A stretch of DNA of 64,000 nucleotides from Streptomyces olindensis (GTDB lineage Bacteria; Actinomycetota; Actinomycetes; Streptomycetales; Streptomycetaceae), in assembly GCA_000696115.1 (NCBI GenBank), contig JJOH01000019.1, positions 310,001-374,000 of the forward strand, in the 5' to 3' direction. Position 1 is the first letter of the stretch. Each line of letters starts with the position of its first letter. The notes below the pieces were generated by a model that had not been told where the DNA came from, did not search any database, and worked only from the letters and a program-made list of their open reading frames with translations. Both the position numbers and the translations under genes were made by a program. Below are positions 45,460 to 53,432 of the stretch, piece by piece.

Positions 45460-46934
45460 GCGGAACGTTCGTCGGGATGCCGGCGTTTCCCGAGGCCGCG
45501 CGGGAGGCCGTCGGCAACGAGACCCTGCGCGGCAATCTGCGGCACGCCACGCACACCATTCGCGCCAAGCGGGCCAAGGCCGTGACGGAGGTGTCCGACT
45601 GGGCCGAGCTGCGCGAGGCGGGCAAGCGGATCAAGGACCACACGCTGCGCCATCTGGACCGGTACCTGGAGCAGTTGGAGGAGTCGGTCACGGCCGCGGG
45701 CGGCATCGTGCACTGGGCCGCCGACGCGGCCGAGGCCAACGAGATCGTCACCCGGCTCGTGAAGATGACCGGCGAGTCGGAGGTCGTCAAGGTCAAGTCG
45801 ATGGCCACGCAGGAGATCGGGCTCAACGAGGCGCTTCAGGCCGCGGGCATCCACGCCTACGAGACCGATCTCGCCGAGCTGATCGTGCAGTTGGGCAAGG
45901 ACCGCCCCTCGCACATCCTCGTGCCGGCCATCCACCGCAACCGGGGCGAGATCCGCGACATCTTCGTCCGGGAGATGAGCGAGTGGGGCCGCCCCGCTCC
46001 CGAGGGCCTCACCGACACGCCCGCGGAGCTCGCCGAGGCGGCCCGGCTGCACCTGCGGGAGAAGTTCCTGCGCGCCAAGGTCGGCATCTCCGGCGCCAAC
46101 TTCATGGTCGCCGAGACGGGCACGCTCGTGGTCGTGGAGTCCGAGGGCAACGGGCGGATGTGCCTGACCCTGCCCGAGACGCTGATCTCCGTCGTCGGCA
46201 TCGAGAAGATCGTGCCGACCTGGCAGGACCTGGAGGTCTTCCTCCAGACCCTCCCCCGCTCCTCGACGGCCGAGCGCATGAACCCGTACACCTCGACCTG
46301 GACCGGCACGACCGACGGCGACGGGCCGAGCACCTTCCACCTGGTGCTGCTGGACAACGGCCGCACCGACACCCTCGCCGACGAGGTCGGCCGCCAGGCG
46401 CTGCGCTGCATCCGCTGCTCGGCGTGCCTGAACGTGTGCCCGGTGTACGAGCGGGCCGGCGGCCACGCCTACGGCTCGGTCTACCCCGGCCCGATCGGCG
46501 CGATCCTCAGCCCCCAACTGCGGGGCACGGGCAGCGAGATCGACGCCTCGCTCCCGTACGCGTCCTCGCTGTGCGGGGCGTGCTACGAGGTCTGCCCGGT
46601 CGCCATCGACATCCCCGAGGTGCTGGTGCACCTGCGGGAACGGGTCGTGGAGGGCGGTGAGGTCACCCGGGAGGGCAACAAGGTGGTCCTGCGTCCCGCG
46701 AAGGGCCATGCCGCCGAACGGGCGGCGATGCGCGCGGCCCGCTGGGCGTTCACGCACCCGGGCGCGCTGCGCACCGGCCAGCGCGCCGCCTCCCGGACCC
46801 GTCGCTTCCATCCCCGTACCCTGCCGGGCCCGGGCAAGGCGTGGAGCGGGACCAGGGAACTGCCGCCGGTGCCCGCCGAGCCGTTCCGGGACTGGTGGCA
46901 GCGCACGCGCGGCGGAAAGGACGGGGCGAAGTGA
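45456..46934 (+). CDS. lutB: L-lactate utilisation protein LutB (iron-sulfur)
   Basis: 492 aa. The N-terminal LUD domain has 'VVKVKSMATQEIGLNEAL' and 'SGANFMVAETGTLVVVESEGNGRMCLTLPE'. Two [4Fe-4S] motifs follow: 'CIRCSACLNVCPVY' and 'CGACYEVCPVAIDIP'. The C-terminal segment is the LutB-specific tail ('FRDWWQRTRGG'). It forms the electron-transfer core of the LutABC lactate oxidase. The start codon overlaps the lutA stop; GGAGG lies 10 bases upstream. Confidence 0.92.
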   Translation: MSGTFVGMPAFPEAAREAVGNETLRGNLRHATHTIRAKRAKAVTEVSDWAELREAGKRIKDHTLRHLDRYLEQLEESVTAAGGIVHWAADAAEANEIVTRLVKMTGESEVVKVKSMATQEIGLNEALQAAGIHAYETDLAELIVQLGKDRPSHILVPAIHRNRGEIRDIFVREMSEWGRPAPEGLTDTPAELAEAARLHLREKFLRAKVGISGANFMVAETGTLVVVESEGNGRMCLTLPETLISVVGIEKIVPTWQDLEVFLQTLPRSSTAERMNPYTSTWTGTTDGDGPSTFHLVLLDNGRTDTLADEVGRQALRCIRCSACLNVCPVYERAGGHAYGSVYPGPIGAILSPQLRGTGSEIDASLPYASSLCGACYEVCPVAIDIPEVLVHLRERVVEGGEVTREGNKVVLRPAKGHAAERAAMRAARWAFTHPGALRTGQRAASRTRRFHPRTLPGPGKAWSGTRELPPVPAEPFRDWWQRTRGGKDGAK

Positions 46935-47566
46935 ACAGCAGGGAGCGGATCCTGGGGCGGGTGCGGCGCGCGCTCGCGGACAAGCCGGCCGACGAGGCGC
47001 CGATCGCGCGGGACTACCTGCGCGAGCACGGGCGGCGGACGGTCGCGGAGACGGTGGAGCTGCTCGCCGAGAACCTCGCGGACTACCGGGCGATCGTGCA
47101 CCGCACCGACAGTGCCGGGCTCCCCGGGCTGATCGCCGGGCTGCTGGAGAAGCGCGGGTCGGCCTCGGTGCTGGTGCCGCCCGGGCTGGACGAGGGCTGG
47201 CTGGCGGCGACCGGCGTGACGCGGGTGGCCGACCGGGCCGGGAGCACGCCGCACGAACTCGACCGGGTGGACAGTGTCGTGACGGCCTGTGCGGTCGCGA
47301 TCGCGGAGACCGGGACGATCGTGCTGGACGGCTCGCCCGACCAGGGGCGGCGCCGGATCACCCTCGTCCCGGACCATCACGTCTGCGTCGTCCGCGTCCC
47401 CGGCCAGGTCGTGTCGTCCGTGCCGCAGGGCCTCGAACGGCTCGACCCGGCGCGCCCGTTGACCTGGATCTCCGGGCCGTCGGCGACCAGCGACATCGAG
47501 CTGGACCGAGTCGAGGGGGTGCACGGCCCGCGCACGCTGGAGGTGATCCTGGTCGCCGAGGACTGA
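46931..47566 (+). CDS. lutC: L-lactate utilisation protein LutC (LUD domain)
   Basis: 211 aa from GTG 46931, which overlaps the lutB stop. LUD-domain text: 'SRERILGRVRRALADKP', 'ACAVAIAETGTIVLDGSPDQGRRRITLVPDHHVCVV', 'PLTWISGPSATSDIELDRVEGVHGPR'. LutC is the third subunit of the lactate oxidation complex. It ends six bases before the convergent SDR stop codon, closing the rhamnose/lactate block. Confidence 0.9.
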   Translation: MNSRERILGRVRRALADKPADEAPIARDYLREHGRRTVAETVELLAENLADYRAIVHRTDSAGLPGLIAGLLEKRGSASVLVPPGLDEGWLAATGVTRVADRAGSTPHELDRVDSVVTACAVAIAETGTIVLDGSPDQGRRRITLVPDHHVCVVRVPGQVVSSVPQGLERLDPARPLTWISGPSATSDIELDRVEGVHGPRTLEVILVAED

Positions 47567-47572
47567 CCGGGC

Positions 47573-48367
47573 TCAGGGCAGGATCGAGTCGACGTAGCCG
47601 CCGTCGACGCGCAGGGCACCGCCCGTGGTCGCCGAGGCCTGGTCGGAGGCGAGGTAGACGACCATGTTGGCGATCTCCTCCGGCTCGATCAGCCGTTGCA
47701 GCAGCGACTGCGGGCGGTGCTGCCGCATGAACGCGCGCTGGGCCTCGTCCCAGGGCAGGTCGCGGTCGACGAGCTGGTAGACGAAGTCCTCCACCCCGCC
47801 CGTGTGGGTCGGCCCGGCGATGACGGAGTTCACCGTGACGCCGGTGCCGGCGGTCTGCTTGGCGAAGCCCCGGCTCACGGCCAGCAGGGCGGTCTTCGAC
47901 ATGCCGTAGTGGATCATCTCGGCGGGGATGACGACCGCCGAGTCGCTGGCGATGTTCTGCACGCGTCCCCAGCCGCGCTCGGTCATGCCGGGCAGGACGA
48001 GACGGGTGAGGCGCACCGCGGACAGGACGTTCACGTCGAAGTAGCGCCGCCACTCCTCGTCGCTGATCTCCAGGGGGTCGGCGGACTCGAAGACGCCGAG
48101 ATTGTTGACGAGGATGTCCACCTGCCCCAGGGCGTCCAGCGCCTGCCCCGCGCCCTCGTCGGTCGTCACATCGGCGGCCACGGGCACCAGGTCGGCACCG
48201 GGCACCTCTCCCTGCATCCGGTCCACGGCCTCCTGGACGCGCTGGGAGGAGCGGCCGTTGACGCCCACCCGGGCGCCGGCCCGGGCCAGGCCCGAGGCGA
48301 TCGCGGCGCCGATGCCCTGCGTGGAGCCGGTCACCAGAGCGGTGCGGCCCTTCAGATCGATCCGCAT
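47573..48367 (-). CDS. SDR-family oxidoreductase
   Basis: 264 aa, classical SDR. Cofactor loop 'ALVTGSTQGIGAAIASGLA'; 'ILVNNLGVFES' in place of the usual NNAG; catalytic 'NIASDSAVVIPAEMIHYGMSK' (Ser, YxxxK); end 'ATTGGALRVDGGYVDSIL'. An Arg after strand 2 ('VNGRSSQRV') favours NADP. It is divergent from the ABC-transporter remnant and convergent with lutC. Substrate unknown. Confidence 0.87.
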   Translation of the reverse strand: MRIDLKGRTALVTGSTQGIGAAIASGLARAGARVGVNGRSSQRVQEAVDRMQGEVPGADLVPVAADVTTDEGAGQALDALGQVDILVNNLGVFESADPLEISDEEWRRYFDVNVLSAVRLTRLVLPGMTERGWGRVQNIASDSAVVIPAEMIHYGMSKTALLAVSRGFAKQTAGTGVTVNSVIAGPTHTGGVEDFVYQLVDRDLPWDEAQRAFMRQHRPQSLLQRLIEPEEIANMVVYLASDQASATTGGALRVDGGYVDSILP

Positions 48368-48387
48368 GCCGTGTTCAGCCCTTTCCG

Positions 48388-48750
48388 TACGGGAGCGCCG
48401 ACAGCGCCGTGACCGCCCTGGACGGTGTGACGCTCGGTCTCGGGCGGGGCACGTTCACGGCGGTGATGGGACCGTCCGGCTCCGGCAAGTCGACCCTGTT
48501 GCAGTGCGCCGCGGGCCTGGACCGGCCCGACAGCGGGATCGTGCGGGTGGACGGCACGGAGCTGACGGGCGGTGGCGTCCCGTTCACCGTGGTCCGCACC
48601 GACGCCGTGCTGCCGGACCAGGTGTTCGGCGTGTGGCTCGCGGTCGCCGGGGTCGCGGCGACGGTGACACTGGGGACGGCTCTGGCGACGGCCCGGCGGG
48701 TGCTGCGCACTCCCGCGGTGCGGGCGGTGGCCTCGGCCGTCGGTGCGTGA
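48388..48750 (+). pseudogene. Deletion-fused remnant of an ABC transporter (ATPase head joined to FtsX-type permease tail)
   Basis: Up to about 48565 the frame is the start of a MacB/LolD-type ATPase: 'YGSADSAVTALDGVTLGLG', Walker A 'GPSGSGKSTLLQCAAGLDRP', 'DGTELTG'. It then runs directly into a permease C-terminus: 'VPFTVVRTDAVLP', a final membrane span 'VWLAVAGVAATVTLGTALA' and 'RRVLRTPAVRAV'. The Q-loop, signature, Walker B and nearly all of the permease are missing. The join is in frame, so a 113-aa product from GTG 48409 could still be made, but it cannot be a working transporter. The 5' end also lacks a proper start. Confidence 0.75.
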
Positions 48751-48773
48751 ACCCCGTGACAGCATCGCTGAAC

Positions 48774-48781
48774 AAGCGCTT
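48774..48781. promoter_or_regulatory. AAGCGCTT palindrome upstream of the MoxR gene
   Basis: AACAAGCGCTTAGA resembles TetR-type sites upstream of actinobacterial fatty-acid genes. It lies 49 bases before the MoxR start. Short, so evidence is weak. Confidence 0.3.
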
Positions 48782-48829
48782 AGATAGTGCTTCGACCGCC
48801 CGCTGTCGCCGCCGACCAGGAGGCCCCCG

Positions 48830-49687
48830 TTGTTCACATCCGTCGACGACGTCTCCGCACGTCTGGCCGAGACCGGCTACCTCGCCTCGCCCGCCGTCGC
48901 CACGACCGTCTTCCTCGCCGACCGCCTCGGCAAGCCGCTCCTGGTGGAGGGCCCGGCCGGTGTCGGCAAGACGGAACTCGCCAAGGCCGTCGCCGAGGTC
49001 GCCGGAGCACGGCTCGTCCGCCTCCAGTGCTACGAGGGGGTCGACGAGTCCAGGGCGCTGTACGAGTGGAACCACGCCAAGCAGCTCCTGCGCATCAGCG
49101 CGGGCCGCGACGAGACCTGGGACGAGACGCGCACGGACATCTTCAGCGAGGAGTTCCTGCTCACCCGTCCGCTGCTGAGCTCCATCCGGGGCGACGAGGC
49201 GAAGGTGCTGCTCATCGACGAGACCGACAAGGCGGACGTCGAGGTGGAGGGCCTGCTGCTGGAGGTGCTCAGCGACTTCCAGGTGACCGTCCCCGAGCTG
49301 GGCACCATCACCGCGACGCGCCGCCCCTTCGTCGTCCTCACCTCCAACGCGAGCCGGGAGCTGTCCGAGGCGCTGCGCCGCCGCTGCCTCTTCCTGCACA
49401 TCGGTTTCCCGGACGAGGAGCTGGAGCGCCGGATCGTCCGGCTGAAGGTGCCGGAGCTGGACGAGGCGCTGGCCCGCTCGGTCGTGCGGGTCGTGGGCGC
49501 GCTGCGGGCGATGGACCTGCGCAAGGTGCCGTCGGTCGCCGAGACCGTCGACTGGGCGCGCACGTTGCTCGCGCTCGGCGCGGACACCCTGGACGAGACG
49601 GTCGTCCAGGCCACCCTCGGTGTCCTCCTCAAGCACCAGGACGACCTTGTGAAGGCGTCCGCCAAGCTCGACCTGGACGCGCTGTGA
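48830..49687 (+). CDS. MoxR-family AAA+ ATPase (CoxD-like)
   Basis: 285 aa. Walker A 'LLVEGPAGVGKTELAKAVAEV', 'RLQCYEGVDESRALYEWNHAKQLL', Walker B 'VLLIDETDKADVEVEGLLLEVL', sensor 1 'FVVLTSNASRELSEALRRRC'. MoxR ATPases act as chaperones that insert metal or assemble complexes with a partner VWA protein. The TTG start follows AGGAGG with a six-base gap. It overlaps the VWA gene by four bases. No CO dehydrogenase or molybdenum enzyme is present in the window, so the client is unknown. Confidence 0.9.
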   Translation: MFTSVDDVSARLAETGYLASPAVATTVFLADRLGKPLLVEGPAGVGKTELAKAVAEVAGARLVRLQCYEGVDESRALYEWNHAKQLLRISAGRDETWDETRTDIFSEEFLLTRPLLSSIRGDEAKVLLIDETDKADVEVEGLLLEVLSDFQVTVPELGTITATRRPFVVLTSNASRELSEALRRRCLFLHIGFPDEELERRIVRLKVPELDEALARSVVRVVGALRAMDLRKVPSVAETVDWARTLLALGADTLDETVVQATLGVLLKHQDDLVKASAKLDLDAL

Positions 49688-51042
49688 CCACGCGGGCGGG
49701 TGTCGCGGAGCGTCTGACGTCCCTCGTGGGGGCATTGCGGGCGCACGGCGTCCGGATCGGCACCGGCGAGACGGTCGACGCGGCGCGGGCGGTCGAGGAA
49801 CTCGGCCTCGCCGACCGGGAGCTGTTGCGCGAGGGGCTCGCGGCGACGCTGCTGCACGCACCCGGCCAGCGACAGGTGTTCGACCAGGTCTTCGACCTGT
49901 ACTTCCCGCGCGGCGTCGGCGGCCCGGAGCAGCGGCCGGCGGGGCGGGAGGACCTGCGGGACCGGCTGGCCGACGCCCTGGCCGCCGACGACCGGGCGCT
50001 GCTGGGCCGGCTGGCGATCGAGGCGGTCGACGGTTTCGGCGGCTACGGTTCCGCCCCGGAGTCGGACGGCTGGTCGTCCTACCAGGCGCTGGAGCGGCTG
50101 CGCCCGCAGACCCTCATGGCGCGGGTCCGCGACACCGTGCGCGGCCGGGGCGGGAGTCCGGGCTTCACGGACCGGCTGCTGGAGGACGAGATCCGGCGGC
50201 GCATCGAGACCTTCCGCGCGCTGGTGGCCGCGGAGGCGCGGCGCCGGGTCGCCGAGCGGCGCGGCCGGGACGAGATCGCCCGGCGGGCGGTGCCCCCGAC
50301 CGCCGACCGGGTCGACTTCCTGTTCGCCGGGAAGGACCGGCTGGCCGAGCTGCGCAGGACGGTCCAGCCGCTCGCGCGCAAGCTCGCGACCCGGCTCGCG
50401 GCCCGCCGCCGTCGCGCCTCCCGCGGCACGATCGACCTGCGGCGGACCCTGCGCGGTTCGCTGTCGACGGGCGGCGTGCCGATGAGGCCGGTGCTGCGCC
50501 GACGGCGCCCCGCCCGCCCCGAGCTGGTCCTGCTGTGCGATGTGTCGGGCTCGGTCTCCGGTTTCTCGGACTTCACGATGCTGCTGGTGCAGGCGCTGCA
50601 CGACCAGTTCGCCAGGGTGCGCGTGTTCGCCTTCGTCAACCGGATCGACGAGGTGACCGGGCTGCTGGAGCACGGCACCGCCGACCCGGAGGGCCTGGCC
50701 GCCCGCATCCAGGCGGAGGCGGCGGTCACGGGCTACCACGGCAGCAGCGACTACGGCATGGCGCTGGGCGAGTTCGCCGAGCGCCACACGGACGCGGTGG
50801 GTTCACGTACGACGGTGTTCGTCCTCGGCGACGCCCGGACGAACCACGCCGACCCGAACCTGCCGGCCCTGCGGCGGATCGCCGAACGGGCGCGCCGCGT
50901 CCACTGGCTGAATCCCGAGCAGCGTTCCCGCTGGGGCACGGGGGACTCCGTCGCGCCCGCCTACGCCGAGCTGGTCGAGATGCACGAGTGCCGCACGGCC
51001 CGGCAGCTGAGCGCGCTGGTGGCGCGCCTGCTGCCGGTGTGA
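49684..51042 (+). CDS. VWA-domain protein, CoxE family
   Basis: 452 aa. The N-terminal half is helical and Arg-rich ('LTSLVGALRAHGVRIGTGETVDAARAVEEL'). The von Willebrand A domain has the MIDAS 'ELVLLCDVSGSVSGFSDFTM' (DxSxS), then 'VFAFVNRIDEVTGLLE', 'GYHGSSDYGMALGEF' (Thr/Ser ligand region), 'TVFVLGDARTN' (Asp ligand) and 'HWLNPEQRSRWGTGDS'. It is the normal partner of a MoxR ATPase, with which it is translationally coupled (GTGA overlap). Confidence 0.9.
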   Translation: MTTRAGVAERLTSLVGALRAHGVRIGTGETVDAARAVEELGLADRELLREGLAATLLHAPGQRQVFDQVFDLYFPRGVGGPEQRPAGREDLRDRLADALAADDRALLGRLAIEAVDGFGGYGSAPESDGWSSYQALERLRPQTLMARVRDTVRGRGGSPGFTDRLLEDEIRRRIETFRALVAAEARRRVAERRGRDEIARRAVPPTADRVDFLFAGKDRLAELRRTVQPLARKLATRLAARRRRASRGTIDLRRTLRGSLSTGGVPMRPVLRRRRPARPELVLLCDVSGSVSGFSDFTMLLVQALHDQFARVRVFAFVNRIDEVTGLLEHGTADPEGLAARIQAEAAVTGYHGSSDYGMALGEFAERHTDAVGSRTTVFVLGDARTNHADPNLPALRRIAERARRVHWLNPEQRSRWGTGDSVAPAYAELVEMHECRTARQLSALVARLLPV

Positions 51043-51074
51043 TCAGGCGGCGGCCCGCTGTGGGCCGGTGGGCA

Positions 51075-51434
51075 TCAGCCCTGCTTCGCGTACTCCCGGG
51101 CCGTCTGCCCCTGGAAGTCGTAGACCACGACCTGCTCGTCGCCCACGACCCACGCGTCGTGGCCGGGTGAGCAGACGAACACGTCGCCGGGTCCGACCTC
51201 GCTCTCACCGCCGTCGTCCATGCGGATGTGCATCCGGCCCTGGGCCATGTAGCAGTTGTGGTGCATCTGGCAGCTCTCGGTGCCCGCGATCGGGCCCACG
51301 GACTCCGTCCAGCGCCAGCCGGGTTCGAAGGTCGCCACGGCGAAGTCGAGATCCGTCATGTGGATGGCCTCGAGGTGGCCGCGGGGGAAATCACGCCGCT
51401 CGTCGGGCTTGTCGAGCGTCTTCACTTCCAACAT
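51075..51434 (-). CDS. Cupin-domain protein
   Basis: 119 aa, single cupin. Metal-site candidates are in 'GTESCQMHHNCYMAQGRMHIRMDDGGE' (two His) and 'PGHDAWVVGDE'. The N-terminus 'DFPRGHLEAIHMTDLDFAVATFEPGWRWTESV' is typical of small cupins with enzyme or sensor roles. GGGAG lies before ATG 51434. It is 139 bases downstream of the PLP dehydratase gene on the same strand and could be co-transcribed. No specific activity can be assigned. Confidence 0.78.
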   Translation of the reverse strand: MLEVKTLDKPDERRDFPRGHLEAIHMTDLDFAVATFEPGWRWTESVGPIAGTESCQMHHNCYMAQGRMHIRMDDGGESEVGPGDVFVCSPGHDAWVVGDEQVVVYDFQGQTAREYAKQG

Positions 51435-51573
51435 GACGCGCTCCCTTCCGGCCGCGGTGCGCCGCGGCCGGGGCCGGTCTCCCCGGCGGCCCTGGACACC
51501 GCCGTCGGCGGTCGGCCCCCTACTCCTCCATGGTCCGCCTGTCCACCGGGGGCCGCCATTCGGGGCACCGGTC

Positions 51574-52551
51574 TCAAGCGCCGCCCCCGCACAGCGCGGT
51601 GAAACGGTCGGCGTCGATGTTGCCGCCGGAGAGGATGACGCCGACGCGGCCCGGGAGGCGGCCCGCGCGTCCGGTGAGCAGCGCGGCCAGCGGGGTGGCG
51701 CCGCTCGGCTCGAGGACGATCTTCAGCCGCTCGAAGGCGAACCGCATCGCGTCCCGGATCTCGTCGTCGCTGACCAGGACGACGTCGTCGAGGAGCCTGC
51801 GGTTCAGGGAGAAGGTCAGCTCTCCGGGGGTGTGCAGGGCCTGGCCGTCGGCGATGGTGTGCGGGACCGGGATGCTGACGCGCCGGCCGGCCCGCAGGGA
51901 CCGTCTGGTGTCGTCCCCGGCCTCCGGTTCGACGCCGATGACGCGCGTCGAGGGGTGCAGGCCCTTGACGGCCGTGCCGCTGCCGGCGATCAGGCCACCG
52001 CCTCCGACGGGTGCGAGCAGTGCGTCCAGCTCCCCCACTTCTTCGACGAGTTCGAGCGCGGAGGTGCCCTGCCCGGCGATGACGTGCGGATGCTCGTAGG
52101 GCGGGATGACCGTCAGGCCGCGCTCGGCGGCCAGGGCCTCGGCGAGGGCGACGCGGTCGTCGGTGTAGCGGTCGTACGTGACGATCTCGGCGCCGTAGCC
52201 GGCGGTGGCCGTCCGTTTCGACGGCGGGGCGTCCTCCGGCATGACGATCACGGCGGTGGTGCCCAGCTCGTGCGCTGCCAGGGCGACGGCCTGGGCGTGG
52301 TTGCCCGAGGAGTAGGCGGCGATGCCCCGGGACAGCTGCTCGGGGGTGAGGCGACTGGCGGCGTTGTAGGCGCCGCGGATCTTGAAGGCGCCCGCGCGCT
52401 GGAAGTTCTCGCACTTGAGGTGGATCTCGGCACCGGCGAGCGCGTCGAGGGTGCGGGAGCGCAGGACCGGGGTGCGGTGGGCGACGCCCTCGATGCGGGC
52501 TGCGGCGTCCCGGACGTCGTCGAGGGTGACCGGTGGGGTGGTGGTCGTCAC
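51574..52551 (-). CDS. PLP-dependent threonine/serine (hydroxyaspartate) dehydratase or racemase
   Basis: 325 aa, fold-type II PLP enzyme without the regulatory ACT domain of biosynthetic threonine deaminase. Schiff-base Lys in 'FQRAGAFKIRGAYNAAS', substrate loop 'YSSGNHAQAVALAA', PLP-phosphate loop 'LLAPVGGGGLIAGSGTAVK', end 'VGVILSGGNID'. Relatives include catabolic threonine dehydratase, serine racemase and threo-3-hydroxyaspartate dehydratase. The start overlaps the stop of the YheO/DauR-like regulator, a context that favours breakdown of a D- or hydroxy-amino acid. Confidence 0.85.
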   Translation of the reverse strand: MTTTTPPVTLDDVRDAAARIEGVAHRTPVLRSRTLDALAGAEIHLKCENFQRAGAFKIRGAYNAASRLTPEQLSRGIAAYSSGNHAQAVALAAHELGTTAVIVMPEDAPPSKRTATAGYGAEIVTYDRYTDDRVALAEALAAERGLTVIPPYEHPHVIAGQGTSALELVEEVGELDALLAPVGGGGLIAGSGTAVKGLHPSTRVIGVEPEAGDDTRRSLRAGRRVSIPVPHTIADGQALHTPGELTFSLNRRLLDDVVLVSDDEIRDAMRFAFERLKIVLEPSGATPLAALLTGRAGRLPGRVGVILSGGNIDADRFTALCGGGA

Positions 52552-53246
52552 GCTGTTCCTCCGGTGGGGGTGTCGTGGGCCGCCCGGGCCCGGGAGAGGT
52601 AGTTGTAGGCGGAGGCGCGGGAGATGCCGAGCCGGGCGGCGACCTGTTCGACGGCGCCGCGCACGGCGAAGACACCGCGGGCGTCCAGCCCGCCGAACAG
52701 CTCCAGGCGTTCGGCGCGGTCCAGTTCCGCCCAGCTGCCCCGCTGTCTCGACTGGTGGGCGTCGACGAGGGCGTCGACCACGGAGTCGATGTCGTTGCCG
52801 AAGGTGGTGGTCGGCGGTTCCGCCGGGGCGGCGCCGCCTCCGGCGAGCGCGCCGAGGAGGGTGTGGACCTGACGGACGGCGCCGATGTCCACGTTGACGC
52901 AGAGCGCGCCGAACACCGCTCCGGTGGAGTCCCGCAGCACCATCGTGGAGGACTTCAGCAGCGAGCCGTTCCGAGTGCGGGTGACGTAGTTCAGCTCGTC
53001 GGTGGCCTCGTCGCCGCGGGCGAGGACGCGCAGGCCGATCTCGCTCATAGCGCCGCCCACCGTCCGGCCGGTCACCGATCCGGCGACGGCGACCACGGAC
53101 TCCTCCGGGTTCCGGTAGTCGTGCAGCACGACCTCGCAGACCGGCCCGAAGGTCGCGGCGATGCCCTCGACGACCGGCGCGAGCGCGGCGAGGATCGCGT
53201 CCCGTTCGGCGTCTCGTTCGGCGCCCCTGGCTTGTTCGGCGGACAT
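52548..53246 (-). CDS. YheO/DauR-like PAS-HTH transcriptional regulator
   Basis: 232 aa. The N-terminal YheO-like PAS domain has 'GIAATFGPVCEVVLHDYRNPEESVVAVAG', 'SVTGRTVGGAMSEIGLRVL' and 'YVTRTRNGSLLKSSTMVLRDSTGAVFGALCVNVD'. The C-terminal HTH has 'GLDARGVFAVRGAVEQVAARLGISRASAYNYLSRAR'. Relatives such as DauR control D-amino-acid catabolism. GGGGAG precedes ATG 53246. It is translationally coupled to the dehydratase gene and likely controls that two-gene operon. Confidence 0.85.
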   Translation of the reverse strand: MSAEQARGAERDAERDAILAALAPVVEGIAATFGPVCEVVLHDYRNPEESVVAVAGSVTGRTVGGAMSEIGLRVLARGDEATDELNYVTRTRNGSLLKSSTMVLRDSTGAVFGALCVNVDIGAVRQVHTLLGALAGGGAAPAEPPTTTFGNDIDSVVDALVDAHQSRQRGSWAELDRAERLELFGGLDARGVFAVRGAVEQVAARLGISRASAYNYLSRARAAHDTPTGGTA

Positions 53247-53324
53247 GGCGTCTCCCCTTCCCACACCCCCACCTTAGATCACGAGTCCAGCACTTGGATA
53301 GACAGTCCAGAGAATCTCAATAAT

Positions 53325-53339
53325 TGGTAATGGTTTTCA
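53325..53339. promoter_or_regulatory. Zur-like box 1
   Basis: TGGTAATGGTTTTCA resembles the actinobacterial Zur consensus (TGAAAATGATTTTCA-like). It lies in the AT-rich part of the 186-base gap between the regulator and znuA. Confidence 0.6.
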
Positions 53340-53364
53340 CATGACTTCGACCGAAACCCGCTCT

Positions 53365-53379
53365 TGACATTCATTGCCA
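53365..53379. promoter_or_regulatory. Zur-like box 2 overlapping a TTGACA hexamer
   Basis: TGACATTCATTGCCA (reverse TGGCAATGAATGTCA) also fits the Zur pattern. It overlaps a -35-like TTGACA at 53364-53369, so bound Zur would block transcription of the zinc importer. Confidence 0.6.
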
Positions 53380-53432
53380 TCTAGCGTGACGCCCGTCGTC
53401 GCGAAACTCCGCACATCCGCCCTGGAGGAGCC

